DNA of 64,000 nt from Microbispora catharanthi (GTDB lineage: Bacteria > Actinomycetota > Actinomycetes > Streptosporangiales > Streptosporangiaceae), in assembly GCF_006334915.2 (NCBI RefSeq), contig NZ_VDMA02000003.1, positions 434,001 to 498,000 on the forward strand. Direction: 5' to 3'. Position numbers and translations under genes: made by a program. Below are positions 19,501 to 27,619 of this stretch, one piece after another. The notes under the pieces were generated by a model. It ran no database searches. It was not told the origin of the DNA and worked only from the letters and a program-made list of their open reading frames with translations. Positions within the stretch are counted from its first letter, which is position 1; each line of letters opens with the position of its first letter.

Positions 19501-19971
19501 GACCAGCCGATCGCGCAGGAGCGCGTGCGCCCGGGTGATGTGGGTGGCCGCGGCGGCGTCGGCGAAGACGGCCCGGTGCATGGCCGACTGGCGGGCGCCG
19601 CGCCCGTCGAGGCGCAGCACGTTGCCCGTGGCGAGGTCCGATCCCGACCGCTGCAGGGACGCCAGGAGGCATTCGAGGGCGTGCGCCGGCAGCAGGTCGT
19701 CGCCGTCGAGGAACATCAGGTGCTCCCCGGTCGCGTGCCGCACACCCGTGTTGCGCGCCGCCCCGAGCCCCGCGTTGGCCTGGCGGACCAGCCGGAACCT
19801 GCCGTCGCGCGCCGCGAAGCCGGCGGCGATCTCGGCGCTGCCGTCCGGCGAGCCGTCGTCGACCATGACGACCTCGATGTCCTGCCAGGTCTGCGCGGCG
19901 ACCGAGGCCAGGCAGCCGGCGACGTACGGTTCCACGTCGTAGATCGGAACGATCACGCTGAGGCGGGGCAC
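16540..19971 (-). CDS. GT2 / degenerate CDP-glycerol glycerophosphotransferase fusion
   Basis: 1143-residue bimodular protein. The N-terminal GT2 domain is intact: SVIVPIYDVEPYVAGCLASV, VVMVDDGSPDGS near residue 36, and MFLDGDDLLP near residue 90. A long beta-rich middle follows. The C-terminal TagF-like module keeps the fold (LRDAVLFDGGAG, VRHPAW, FDFAVTGRPVLL) but its active site is eroded: WHGTPLK is WQQPVYT near 905, YAPTWR is YVAGEHD, and TDYSS is AGDVAA near 1047. It probably acts as a glycosyltransferase only. GTG at 19971 with TAAGGA upstream. It is the last gene of a three-gene leftward run with 20013-21623 and 21620-23533. Confidence 0.85.
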   Translation of the reverse strand: MPRLSVIVPIYDVEPYVAGCLASVAAQTWQDIEVVMVDDGSPDGSAEIAAGFAARDGRFRLVRQANAGLGAARNTGVRHATGEHLMFLDGDDLLPAHALECLLASLQRSGSDLATGNVLRLDGRGARQSAMHRAVFADAAAATHITRAHALLRDRLVTNKLWRRSFWDAHGFAFPEGVLYEDIAVALRAHFLARAVDVLPAPVYLWRRREGGGRSITQDKTQVAHLKDRFAAVTEVRRFLSEHNFTAHIHAWDHAVLDGDLTNFLDVLDQASPAFRERFLDLAGLYLEDVAPPVLDGLPALRRLQWHLVRLRRLADLLEVLAWDREVKPDRRLVRRMGGHHLNVPLARSADREIPATVTRARDELVPRHRIDAVRWENGVLVVEGRAAPPYLRPTRRVHQQVFAALVHERTGRRVRVPASVTRARVSTKSKERDWGGFRLAIDPATLARPGRLGRWHVELRVLHRGVLRRGRLTDPRATASTVEQAGYRTVGPDHYVAPLLGETGALVLRAERETARVVTREVRDGRLRLVGHVVNDLGPSPVLQVTRRPGGVPRAYPVHVDRRTFEAVVDLRDLLPASRTPPIAVPAEVAAPEAWWEVEVRAADGTVTPVTVAEDVPTGRYGLAGREIVVTRDRTGGLVLRDQPVAAYADLAEWLPARRGGGGELLVEGGLAVPHEMSALVVAALDHVAPATHGTRTTPRRGEWLLPIEGAGTRFRARLTPEQVGSPAGPLPLPRGRYALAIRARAAGGEWTDLPLEFDTDVPAAHQTARRTFGIVTSGPGRAVLTVSGDLTADERGKKAQRVLRTRTYPQMRDRPLRDAVLFDGGAGTRFGGSPRAVCEELRRRGTDLPLLWNVRDGQVALPGDVEPVRTLGREHYEALARCRYVVTDAPLPPWFERRPGQVVVQTWQQPVYTSEDAAGGSGAGQWTHLVSAGPWWTPLLRRTFGFEGEVLETGLPCDDLLTGPGARERAAEVRRRLGLPERAHVLLYVAGEHDTLDAGRLAARLTGDHVLLVRHPAWAGTDGVRLRDVSGHPDPHELYLAADVLIAGDVAAVFDFAVTGRPVLLHAGRPRDLWLLPEAPGPVLHGNAGGGAGGEDEVLDALAHLGEVADKHRNAYAAFLARYRPMADGQAARRVVDALFI

Positions 19972-20012
19972 GGGCGGTCCTTAGGGTCGGCGAAGCGGGA
20001 AACACGCGCGGC

Positions 20013-21623
20013 TCAGGCCGGGCGCACGAGCGCGCGCAGGCGCCTGCGGAGCAGCCGGGCGGTGCGGCGCAGCCGCCTGGGCCCGGACAGGCTCAGCCGG
20101 CCCTGGTGGCGGGGACTGCGGAGCGCCCTCGCGGCCCCGGCCTCTCCGGGGGTGTCCGTCCAGGCGCGGCCGGGCAGCGGCGGGGCGGTCGTCGCGGCGA
20201 GCGCGGCGGGCAGGAACCCCCATTTGTCGCCCGCGTCCCACACCGTGCCGTACATCTCGTGGACCAGGTCGCCGAGGTCGTCCCCCGGCCCCGCGCAGTG
20301 GCGGGCGCGGCTCATCGCGGCGGTCCGCTCCAGGCGGGCGTGCACGACGCGGCCGTCCTCGCGCTCGTCCAGCGCGAGCGAGACGATCCCGAGCCGCTGC
20401 CGGTCGGCGTGCTTGACCACCGAGCCGATCGTGCCGCGCGACGGCACCCAGCCGGGCGGGCAGTGGAAGCGGAACGGCACGGGGAAGCAGTCGTCCGGCA
20501 CGGCCTCGCGGAACCGCACGCGCGGCTCACCCTGGTAGCACGCGAGCACCAGGCGCAGGTCGAGCGAGGGGTCGCCGAGCGGGTCCCGCCGCCCGCCGCC
20601 GAGCCGTCCCCACGGCCCGACGACCGTCACCCGCACGTCGGGCAGCCGCCCGGCGAGCACGGCGTCGACGGTCGCCCTGACCTCCTCGAACGACGCGTCT
20701 CCCACCTCGACCACGACCTCGACGTACGGCACGAGGTAGGTGCGGTGGGGGTGCCTGCGCAGCCACCGGAAGCTCGGGACGCGCTCGGCGAGGTGGGGCC
20801 AGTTGTGCCGCTTCACGTCGGGCTCTCGGCGCATGACGGTGGACCGGCCGAGGTGCCAGCACCGGCTGCGGCGGTCGGGCACGAACACGGCCCCCGCCTG
20901 GGCCAGCCGGTAGCCGAGCTCGGTGTCCTCGCCGAGGACCAGCGAGGCGTCCAGCCCTCCTGCGGCGCGCAGCAGGCGGGCGGGCAGCGACGCGGTGGCC
21001 CCGACCATGACGGAGAACGCGCTGAAACCGGCCGCCCGCAGGTCGTCGGTCTGGTCCCAGCGCCGCTCGGTCCACTGCGGCGTGGCGTCCTCCTCGGCGA
21101 AGAGCTTGGGCACCGCATCCGCCTCGACTGCCGCGAGCACCTCGCTCGCCGGGACCTCGTCGAGGCCGGGCACGAAGCGCAGGTGCCCGAGCACGACCAG
21201 GTAGTCGGCCAGGTGGTGCCAGCGCATCTGGGCCTCCACGTGCTCGGGGAACAGCACGAGGTCGGCGTCCAGGTAGAGGATCACCTCGCCCTCGGCCGCC
21301 TCCGCCCCCGCCGCGCAGGCGCTCGCCCTCCCCCACGTCCCGCCGCGCGGGCGTACCACCCGCAGCCGATCCGGCAGCGGCCCGGCCGACGACTCGGACG
21401 GCGGCTCCATGGGCCGCTCGCCGTCGTCCACCACCACGACCTCCATGAGGTGCGCCGGGTAGGTCTGCCGGGCCAGGCTGGCCAGCGTCAGCGGCAGCGT
21501 GCGCTCCGCGCGGTATGCGGGGATCACCACGCTCACCGTGAGCGTGGGGGCCCACTCCCCCGGCGCGGGCGGCTCTCCGAGCACCCCGTAGTCGTTGAGC
21601 GGGATGCGCGTAGCCCCCGTCAC
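20013..21623 (-). CDS. Family 2 glycosyltransferase
   Basis: 536-residue GT2 enzyme. The catalytic domain at about residues 25-290 has SVVIPAYRAERTLPLTLASL, VVVVDDG, ILYLDADLVLFPEHV (DxD-type) and a later LGEDTELGYRLAQAGA acceptor-side motif. The remaining 200 residues are not assignable to a family by eye, and no membrane helix is obvious. GTG at 21623 is chosen because it overlaps the upstream stop (GTGA) and sits 3 bases after GGAGGTGAGG, a very strong ribosome site. Probably builds a repeat unit of a surface glycan with its two neighbours. Confidence 0.85.
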   Translation of the reverse strand: MTGATRIPLNDYGVLGEPPAPGEWAPTLTVSVVIPAYRAERTLPLTLASLARQTYPAHLMEVVVVDDGERPMEPPSESSAGPLPDRLRVVRPRGGTWGRASACAAGAEAAEGEVILYLDADLVLFPEHVEAQMRWHHLADYLVVLGHLRFVPGLDEVPASEVLAAVEADAVPKLFAEEDATPQWTERRWDQTDDLRAAGFSAFSVMVGATASLPARLLRAAGGLDASLVLGEDTELGYRLAQAGAVFVPDRRSRCWHLGRSTVMRREPDVKRHNWPHLAERVPSFRWLRRHPHRTYLVPYVEVVVEVGDASFEEVRATVDAVLAGRLPDVRVTVVGPWGRLGGGRRDPLGDPSLDLRLVLACYQGEPRVRFREAVPDDCFPVPFRFHCPPGWVPSRGTIGSVVKHADRQRLGIVSLALDEREDGRVVHARLERTAAMSRARHCAGPGDDLGDLVHEMYGTVWDAGDKWGFLPAALAATTAPPLPGRAWTDTPGEAGAARALRSPRHQGRLSLSGPRRLRRTARLLRRRLRALVRPA

Positions 21624-23533
21624 GTCCTCACCTCCGCCCGCCATCGGGCACCGTCCTCCATCAGTTCGTTGAAGACCAGCCCGCGCCACTGCTCCTGGTA
21701 GGACGCGAGGAACGACTGCACGGGCTGACGCCAGGTGTGGCCGTACGCGCTGCGGCGGCGCAGCACGTAGCCGAGGCCGTGGGTGCGGTAGATCCGGCCG
21801 CCGACGGCCTCCACCGCCTGCAGCAACTGACCGTCCACGGTCCTCGCCAGGGGCCGGAAGCCGCCGGCCGCCTCGAACGCCGCCCGTGTGACCAGCATCG
21901 TGCCCCCGGCCACCAGCGGCGCGAACCGCTCGGTGCCGATGCACCTCCTGATCGTCACGTCGAGCGGCTCCAGGTAGACGAACTCCGCGGCCGAGCCGAC
22001 GAGGTCGGCGCCGCTGTAGCGCCGGGCGAGCAGGAGGTCGGCGAGGTGGTCGGGCCCGTACCAGTCGTCGTCGTCCACCTTGGCGAGGTACGACCCGGAG
22101 GCGACGGCCGCCGTCCGGTTCAGGACCTCCCCGAACGGCGTCGCGGCGGGAGCCTCGATCACGGTGACCGGCAGCCGTGTGCGGGGGATCGCCGCCTCCC
22201 GCGCGGTGAAGCCGTGGAGCCCCAGGATCAGCTCGGCGCTCACGCCGCGCTGGCGCTCCATCTGCTCGACCGCGAACGGCACCATCTCCGGGCGGCGCGT
22301 GCACAGCAGGATCGAGACCCTCGGGTCCGGCGGCACCGGCAGGCCGGCGGCCAGGGCCAGACGCCGCCAGCGGGCGACGGCTCCGTGCTCGCACAGCGCG
22401 GCCCTGCGCAGCCGGATGCTCAGCTCCTCGCGGCGCAGGTCGGACACGAGCGCCTGGTCGGTCACGGCGGCGAGCGCGGCGGCGAGCGCGGGGCCCAGCG
22501 CCCGGTCGCGGGCGGGATCGGGCGCGGCGAGCACCGGGATCCCGGCGGCCGAGAGGGCGGCCACGACGCGGGCGACCTCACTCGTCCGCCCCTCCCCTGC
22601 CTGTGGGTCGAGCGCGGGCACCTCGATCCCGCGCACGTCCCGCAGGCGGGCGACGTCCACGTCCGTGACCCGTCCGGAGGCCGGAAGCCGTACGAGCCTG
22701 TTCCCGCCGAGGGTGACGACGAACCCGTCCCGGTGCGCGGCGAGCGCCGCCATCCCCTGCGAGGGATGCTGGCGGAATCCGATGGGGTTGACCACGGCCT
22801 CGTCCAGCGGCGGCAGCAAGCCGTCGGAGCCGGCGACAACAGAGCCGGCGATCACAGGGCCGTCCGCCTCCGCCCGGCGCAGCGGCAGGTCGCAGCCCGG
22901 GGCGTCGCGGCGGTCCGGCACCGGCCCGCCGGGCGGCGACAGCGTCACGTTGGGGTCGCCGGGCCGCCAGTCGGCCGTGACGCCGCCCTCCAGACCCGCC
23001 ACAGGAGTGGCCGCCTCACATCCGCCGAACAGGCCGTTCGCGACGTGGGCCACGACGTCACCGGCCGGCACCGGCTCGGTGAAGGCGGCCTCCAGATGCC
23101 AGCCGCGGCCCCGGCGGGAGACCCGCATCTCGGTCAGGTGCCGCCAGCAGGCGCCCGGAGCGGCGACAGGCAGCGGCTGGGCCGCCCAGGGCGGCACGTC
23201 GGCGACGGCGACGCGCACCCGCGTCGTGGTGGGCAGCAGGCCGCGCAGCGGTACCGCCCTGCGCAGGTCGGCCGGCGACCGCGCGGCGAGCACGACGCAT
23301 CCGGCCGCGCCGGTTCCGTCCGGCGCCGCGTCCCGCCCCGCCTCCGCCGCCGCCGCCGCTTCCGGGCTCGCGTCGGCGTCGCCCACCGGAGCTGTCGAGA
23401 GATCGGGGACGGGAACGTCCTCCAGCGGGATCCAGGGACCGGCGAAGCCCTCGACGAGGCGGCCGAGCAGCGCGGGACAGGACTCGAACCCGATCCACGT
23501 CCCCCACGCCGACCGGGTGGCGGTTCGCGTCAC
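21620..23533 (-). CDS. GT2 glycosyltransferase with long N-terminal domain
   Basis: 637-residue protein. The C-terminal GT2 domain (from about residue 405) shows RVSILLCTRRPEMVPFAVEQ, then AKVDDDDWYGPDHLADL (DDDD, metal and nucleotide binding) and a VDGQLLQAVEA segment. The first 400 residues are a domain I do not recognise; it contains GFRQHPSQGMAALAAHRDG and a stretch resembling a SPASM-free, Rossmann-like fold only loosely. GTG at 23533 follows GAGGAGGG. It is the first gene of the leftward glycosyltransferase run and overlaps the next gene by 4 bases. Confidence 0.82.
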   Translation of the reverse strand: MTRTATRSAWGTWIGFESCPALLGRLVEGFAGPWIPLEDVPVPDLSTAPVGDADASPEAAAAAEAGRDAAPDGTGAAGCVVLAARSPADLRRAVPLRGLLPTTTRVRVAVADVPPWAAQPLPVAAPGACWRHLTEMRVSRRGRGWHLEAAFTEPVPAGDVVAHVANGLFGGCEAATPVAGLEGGVTADWRPGDPNVTLSPPGGPVPDRRDAPGCDLPLRRAEADGPVIAGSVVAGSDGLLPPLDEAVVNPIGFRQHPSQGMAALAAHRDGFVVTLGGNRLVRLPASGRVTDVDVARLRDVRGIEVPALDPQAGEGRTSEVARVVAALSAAGIPVLAAPDPARDRALGPALAAALAAVTDQALVSDLRREELSIRLRRAALCEHGAVARWRRLALAAGLPVPPDPRVSILLCTRRPEMVPFAVEQMERQRGVSAELILGLHGFTAREAAIPRTRLPVTVIEAPAATPFGEVLNRTAAVASGSYLAKVDDDDWYGPDHLADLLLARRYSGADLVGSAAEFVYLEPLDVTIRRCIGTERFAPLVAGGTMLVTRAAFEAAGGFRPLARTVDGQLLQAVEAVGGRIYRTHGLGYVLRRRSAYGHTWRQPVQSFLASYQEQWRGLVFNELMEDGARWRAEVRT

Positions 23534-23752
23534 CCGCCCTCCTCACGCTGCCCGGTTCCTCTTCCGACCGGCCCAGCATCGCGAACCGCACTCGCGAGGG
23601 GGCGGCCTTAGTCCCTTCCTTGGCCGAAGGTTTAATCGCTCCCGTCCCAGGTGGACGAAGGTTTGCGGTCAGTACGAAACCGGACTGAAGAGGAGGAAGT
23701 TACGCGGAGCACGTTACGATGCCGCGTTATAGATCCCCCCGAGGAGTACCCC

Positions 23753-24490
23753 ATGGCTGTACGTCGTCTGATCCCTCTGGCCGTCGCGTGCGCCCTCGCC
23801 GCGGCCGCCGCCACCCCTGCGCAGGCTCGCGGGACCGATGAACCGTACTGCGCGACCCACAAATGCATCGCCCTGACCTTCGACGACGGTCCGGGGCCGT
23901 ACCTGCAGACCCTGCTGAAGACCCTCACCACCTACAAGGCGAAGGCGACGTTCTTCCTCATCGGCACCGAGGTGAAGAAGCACCCGAAGCTCGCTCAGCA
24001 GATCGCCAAGTCGGGCCACGAGATCGGCAACCACTCGTGGGACGCCAGCTATCTGACCCAGCTGACGTACGCCCAGATCAACAAGAAGATCGGCGACACC
24101 CAGCGGCTGATCCAGAAGACGACGGGCAAGACGCCGAAGCTCTTCCGCGCGCCGGGCGGGCTGCGCAACGGCGGCGTGGAGGAGATCACCGCCAAGTTCG
24201 GGCTCATCCAGGTGCCCGGCACGACCGCCACGAAGGACTACATCAAGGATTACCGGCATGTGGACCTTCTCACCAACCGGGCCCTGGATGTGGCCGGGGA
24301 GGGCGAGGTCGTGCTGATGCACGAGACGATCAAGGAGACCGTCGAGTCGATGCCCGAGGTGCTCCAGACGCTGACCGCGGAGGGCTACAGCTTCGTGACG
24401 GTGTCCACCCTGCTCGAGGGCCAGGAGCTCACCCCGGGACAGGTATATCCCGACCGGTCGGGGATGGAGACGACGACCGCCGTCGAGTGA
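23753..24490 (+). CDS. Secreted polysaccharide deacetylase (NodB fold), altered metal site
   Basis: 245-residue exported carbohydrate esterase 4 protein that would remove N- or O-acetyl groups from peptidoglycan or glycans. Signal peptide at residues 1-26 (ends PAQA-RG). Motif 1 is TFDDGP (Asp44/Asp45), motif 2 NHSWDASY, motif 3 FRAPGG, motif 4 VVLMHE. In the family, motif 2 is H-[ST]-x-x-H with both His binding metal; here His94 is present but the second position (98) is Ala. ATG at 23753 with GAGGAG at 23741. The 3' end overlaps the convergent acyltransferase gene by 62 bases. Confidence 0.88.
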   Translation: MAVRRLIPLAVACALAAAAATPAQARGTDEPYCATHKCIALTFDDGPGPYLQTLLKTLTTYKAKATFFLIGTEVKKHPKLAQQIAKSGHEIGNHSWDASYLTQLTYAQINKKIGDTQRLIQKTTGKTPKLFRAPGGLRNGGVEEITAKFGLIQVPGTTATKDYIKDYRHVDLLTNRALDVAGEGEVVLMHETIKETVESMPEVLQTLTAEGYSFVTVSTLLEGQELTPGQVYPDRSGMETTTAVE

Positions 24491-25649
24491 TCCTGCGGCC
24501 CAGCGCCTGGGCCGGCGCCTCCACGAAGCGATAGGTCAGCCAGCTCAGTGTGAGCAGCGCCACGAGATAGCCGAGCGCGACGGCCGCCTGGCCGGTCGGC
24601 GTGAGCGACCGAAGGTCGCCGGCGAGCGCGTTCAGATACTTGAGCAGCGGGTGGTGCACCAGGTAGACCGAGTAGCTGATCAGGCCGAGCCAGGTCAGCA
24701 CGCCGGGGACGCGCCGCCCGCGCAGCACCATGCCGAGCGCGAACGTCCCGCCGGCGAGGACGATGGTGGTGATCCACACGTCGGGCTGCACCCACCACCA
24801 GCCCGCCTGGATCGACCACACCGGCGCGGCGGCCACCAGGGCCGCCGCGGCCACGACCGGGCCGAGCCCGCCCGTGCCCCGCTCCCAGCGGTACAGGGCC
24901 GTCCCCGTGAACATCACCGCGAGGATGGCCGCCCCGAACCACGGCACGAAGCTGCCGAAGACGAGCAGCACGAGTGCCATCAGGCCCAGCGCGTACGCCG
25001 CGACCGTGCGGAACCGGCCGGTGATCAGGCAGGCCAGACCGGCGAGGAACGCCACGCAGGCGGCGACGGCGGGCCACGGCCCCGGCAGCAGCGGCGCCGA
25101 AAGCACCAGCCCGGCGGCGACCGCCACGACGCCGAAGGCGATCGCCAGCGTCCCGCTGCGCCGGTGCGCCCCGCCCACGAACAGCGCGGTCACCAGCAGG
25201 TAGAACACCATCTCGTACGACAGCGTCCACATCGGGTCGGCCAGGGCGCCGGTGTGGACGACGTCGAGCAGCATGCTCACGTGCGCGGCCACGGCCGACG
25301 GATGCCGGGGCACCTCCTGGCGCACCGGGACCCAGAACGCCATGACGAGCACGGCGGCGATCACCAGCAGGTAGAGCGGGTACAGCCGGAACACCCGGCT
25401 GACCCAGAACGCCCCGACGTCGCCTCTGTTCTCCAGGGACGCGGGGATGATGTACCCGCTGACCAGGAAGAAGACCAGCACGCCGTACATGCCGAGGCTG
25501 AACCAGTAGGGACGCAGCGACGGCATGAGCCAGGGCAGCGCGTGCTCGGCGACCACCGCCATCGCGCCGATCCCCCGCAGGGCGTCGAGCCACGCGAGCC
25601 GGGTGACCTTCGCACCTGACCGATCGGTGACGGGGTGAGTGGCAATCAC
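24429..25649 (-). CDS. Membrane acyltransferase 3 family protein
   Basis: 406-residue integral membrane O-acyltransferase (OafA/NodX type), likely acetylating a surface carbohydrate. It starts with the family signature RLAWLDALRGIGAMAVVAEHA (motif shown shortened: LDALRGIGAM) and shows RVFRLYPLYLLV and about ten hydrophobic helices. It lacks the C-terminal SGNH domain seen in some relatives. The start is GTG at 25649, with only a weak ribosome site. It pairs functionally with the convergent deacetylase: one adds and one removes acetyl groups, though a shared substrate is inferred. Confidence 0.85.
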   Translation of the reverse strand: MIATHPVTDRSGAKVTRLAWLDALRGIGAMAVVAEHALPWLMPSLRPYWFSLGMYGVLVFFLVSGYIIPASLENRGDVGAFWVSRVFRLYPLYLLVIAAVLVMAFWVPVRQEVPRHPSAVAAHVSMLLDVVHTGALADPMWTLSYEMVFYLLVTALFVGGAHRRSGTLAIAFGVVAVAAGLVLSAPLLPGPWPAVAACVAFLAGLACLITGRFRTVAAYALGLMALVLLVFGSFVPWFGAAILAVMFTGTALYRWERGTGGLGPVVAAAALVAAAPVWSIQAGWWWVQPDVWITTIVLAGGTFALGMVLRGRRVPGVLTWLGLISYSVYLVHHPLLKYLNALAGDLRSLTPTGQAAVALGYLVALLTLSWLTYRFVEAPAQALGRRITRRRSSSPSPTGRDIPVPG

Positions 25650-25690
25650 ACCGCGCCACTCTATCCGGCACGGCCGGGATCATTCCGATT

Positions 25691-25746
25691 GATCCCCACT
25701 CATTGATCCCCGCTTACCGATCCCCGCTTACCGATCCCCGATCGAT
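25691..25746. repeat. Tandem 14-bp repeat, about four copies
   Basis: Units of GATCCCCGCTTACC: two perfect copies (25705-25718, 25719-25732), a diverged copy before (GATCCCCACTCATT, 25691-25704) and a diverged one after (GATCCCCGATCGAT, 25733-25746). It fills the space between guaA and the acyltransferase gene. No spacers, so not CRISPR; probably slippage-prone intergenic sequence. Confidence 0.75.
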
Positions 25747-25756
25747 GATCCGCGGG

Positions 25757-27304
25757 TCACTCCCACTCGATGGTGCCCGGCGGCTTGCTCGTCACGTCGA
25801 GGACCACCCGGTTGACCTCCCGGACCTCGTTGGTGATCCGGGTGGAGATGCGCGACAGCACGTCGTACGGCACCCGCGCCCAGTCGGCGGTCATGGCGTC
25901 CTCGGAGGTCACCGGCCGCAGGACGACGGGATGCCCGTAGGTGCGGCCGTCGCCCTGCACGCCGACCGAGCGGACGTCGGCGAGCAGCACGACCGGGCAC
26001 TGCCAGATGTCGCGGTCGAGACCGGCGCGGGTGAGCTCCTCGCGGGCGATGGCGTCGGCCTCGCGCAGCAGGTCGAGGCGCTCGCGGGTGACCTCGCCGA
26101 TGATCCGGATGCCGAGGCCGGGCCCGGGGAACGGCTGGCGCCAGACCATCGCCGCGGGCAGGCCCAGCTCCTCGCCGGCCCGCCGCACCTCGTCCTTGAA
26201 CAGCGTGCGCAGCGGCTCGACCAGTTCGAACTTGAGGTCCTCGGGCAGCCCGCCCACGTTGTGGTGCGACTTGATGTTCGCGGTGCCGGTGCCGCCGCCG
26301 GACTCGACCACGTCGGGGTAGAGCGTGCCCTGCACGAGGAAGTCCACCGGCCCGTCGGCGAGGATCGCGCGCTGCTCGTCCTCGAAGACCCGGATGAACT
26401 CCCGGCCGATGATCTTGCGCTTCTCCTCCGGGTCGGTGACGCCCGACAGCGCCTTGAGGAAGCGCTCGGAGGCGTCCACGACGCGCAGCTTGACGCCGGT
26501 CACCTCGACGAAGTCGCGCTCGACCTGCTCGGCCTCGCCCTTGCGCAGCAGCCCGTGGTCGACGAAGACGCAGGTCAGCCGGTCGCCGATGGCCCGCTGG
26601 ACGATCGCGGCGGCGACGGCGGAGTCGACGCCGCCCGACAGCGCGCAGATCGCCCGGCCGTCGCCCACCTGGGCGCGCACGGCCTCCACGGCGTCCTCGA
26701 CGATGTTGAGCATGGTCCACGAGGGGCGGCAGCCGGCCGCCTCGAGGAAGTGCTTGAGCACCTGCTGCCCGTGCTCGGAGTGGAGCACCTCGGGGTGGAA
26801 CTGCACGCCGTAAAGGCCGCGCGAGGGGTCCTCCATCGCGGCGACGGGGGTGGCGGCGGTGGCGGCGGTGACGGCGAACCCCGCGGGGGCGCCGACCACG
26901 GAGTCGCCGTGGGACATCCAGACGGTCTGCGCGACGGGCAGGCCGGCGAACAGCAGGCCCTCCTGGAGGACCTTGAGCGCGGTCCCGCCGAACTCGGCGG
27001 AGTCGGTCCTGGCGACCTCGCCCCCGAGCGCCCGGGCCATGGCCTGGAAGCCGTAGCAGATGCCGAAGGTCGGCACCCCGGTCTCGAACAGGCCGTCGGG
27101 AACCGGCGGGGCACCCTCGGCGTACACCGACGAAGGGCCGCCGGACAGGATGATCGCCTTGGGCTTCCTGGCCAGCATCTCCGACACCGGCATCGACGAC
27201 GGGACGATCTCGGAGTAGACGTGGCACTCACGCACCCGTCGCGCGATCAGCTGCGCGTACTGCGCGCCGAAGTCCACGACGAGGACCGTGTCGAACTCAG
27301 ACAC
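25757..27304 (-). CDS. guaA: GMP synthase (glutamine-hydrolysing)
   Basis: 515-residue enzyme converting XMP, ATP and glutamine to GMP in the cytosol. The N-terminal class I glutamine amidotransferase domain (about 1-195) has [17 protein letters not shown], the nucleophile GICYGFQAM, and the FHPEV histidine. The ATP-pyrophosphatase domain has the P-loop [13 protein letters not shown], and the C-terminal dimerisation domain ends KPPGTIEWE as in other GuaA proteins. GTG at 27304. Full length. guaB and guaB3, the preceding steps, lie 30 kb to the right rather than adjacent. Confidence 0.97.
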   Translation of the reverse strand: MSEFDTVLVVDFGAQYAQLIARRVRECHVYSEIVPSSMPVSEMLARKPKAIILSGGPSSVYAEGAPPVPDGLFETGVPTFGICYGFQAMARALGGEVARTDSAEFGGTALKVLQEGLLFAGLPVAQTVWMSHGDSVVGAPAGFAVTAATAATPVAAMEDPSRGLYGVQFHPEVLHSEHGQQVLKHFLEAAGCRPSWTMLNIVEDAVEAVRAQVGDGRAICALSGGVDSAVAAAIVQRAIGDRLTCVFVDHGLLRKGEAEQVERDFVEVTGVKLRVVDASERFLKALSGVTDPEEKRKIIGREFIRVFEDEQRAILADGPVDFLVQGTLYPDVVESGGGTGTANIKSHHNVGGLPEDLKFELVEPLRTLFKDEVRRAGEELGLPAAMVWRQPFPGPGLGIRIIGEVTRERLDLLREADAIAREELTRAGLDRDIWQCPVVLLADVRSVGVQGDGRTYGHPVVLRPVTSEDAMTADWARVPYDVLSRISTRITNEVREVNRVVLDVTSKPPGTIEWE

Positions 27305-27357
27305 TGGAAAGGACCCCCAAGAAGGCAGCGAGGCGGTAACGCCAGTCTATCGGCGCG

Positions 27358-27615
27358 GTGACGCTGCCCGCCCGGGCGTGCCGCAGCCGGCGCCCTCGTT
27401 CGCCGTGCGCCACGAACCGGCGCCTCAGCATCGTCAGCACGACCCCGAAGGGCGACGCCCTGCGCCCGAGGCTTCGCCGCGTCGAGGAGGAGGTCCACCG
27501 GAGACTGGCGCGCGGCCTGACGCCGGAACAGGTGGAGACGCTCTGCTCGCTGCTCGCCGTGGTCCGCGACAACACCTGCCGCGAGACCCTGCGCTCACCC
27601 GGCGCCGGGGGCTGA
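27358..27615 (+). pseudogene. MarR-family regulator remnant (C-terminal part)
   Basis: An 85-codon open frame whose last 60 residues look like the end of a MarR repressor: wing strand RRLSIVSTTPKGDALRPRL followed by the dimerisation helix EEEVHRRLARGLTPEQVETL. The helix-turn-helix and N-terminal helices are absent, and the upstream sequence is taken by guaA. It is best read as a decayed fragment; expression as a small protein cannot be excluded. Confidence 0.6.
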
Positions 27616-27619
27616 CCCG

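Noticed and set aside
25691..25746. CRISPR array
   Set aside because: The units abut with no spacers, and no cas gene is present in the window.
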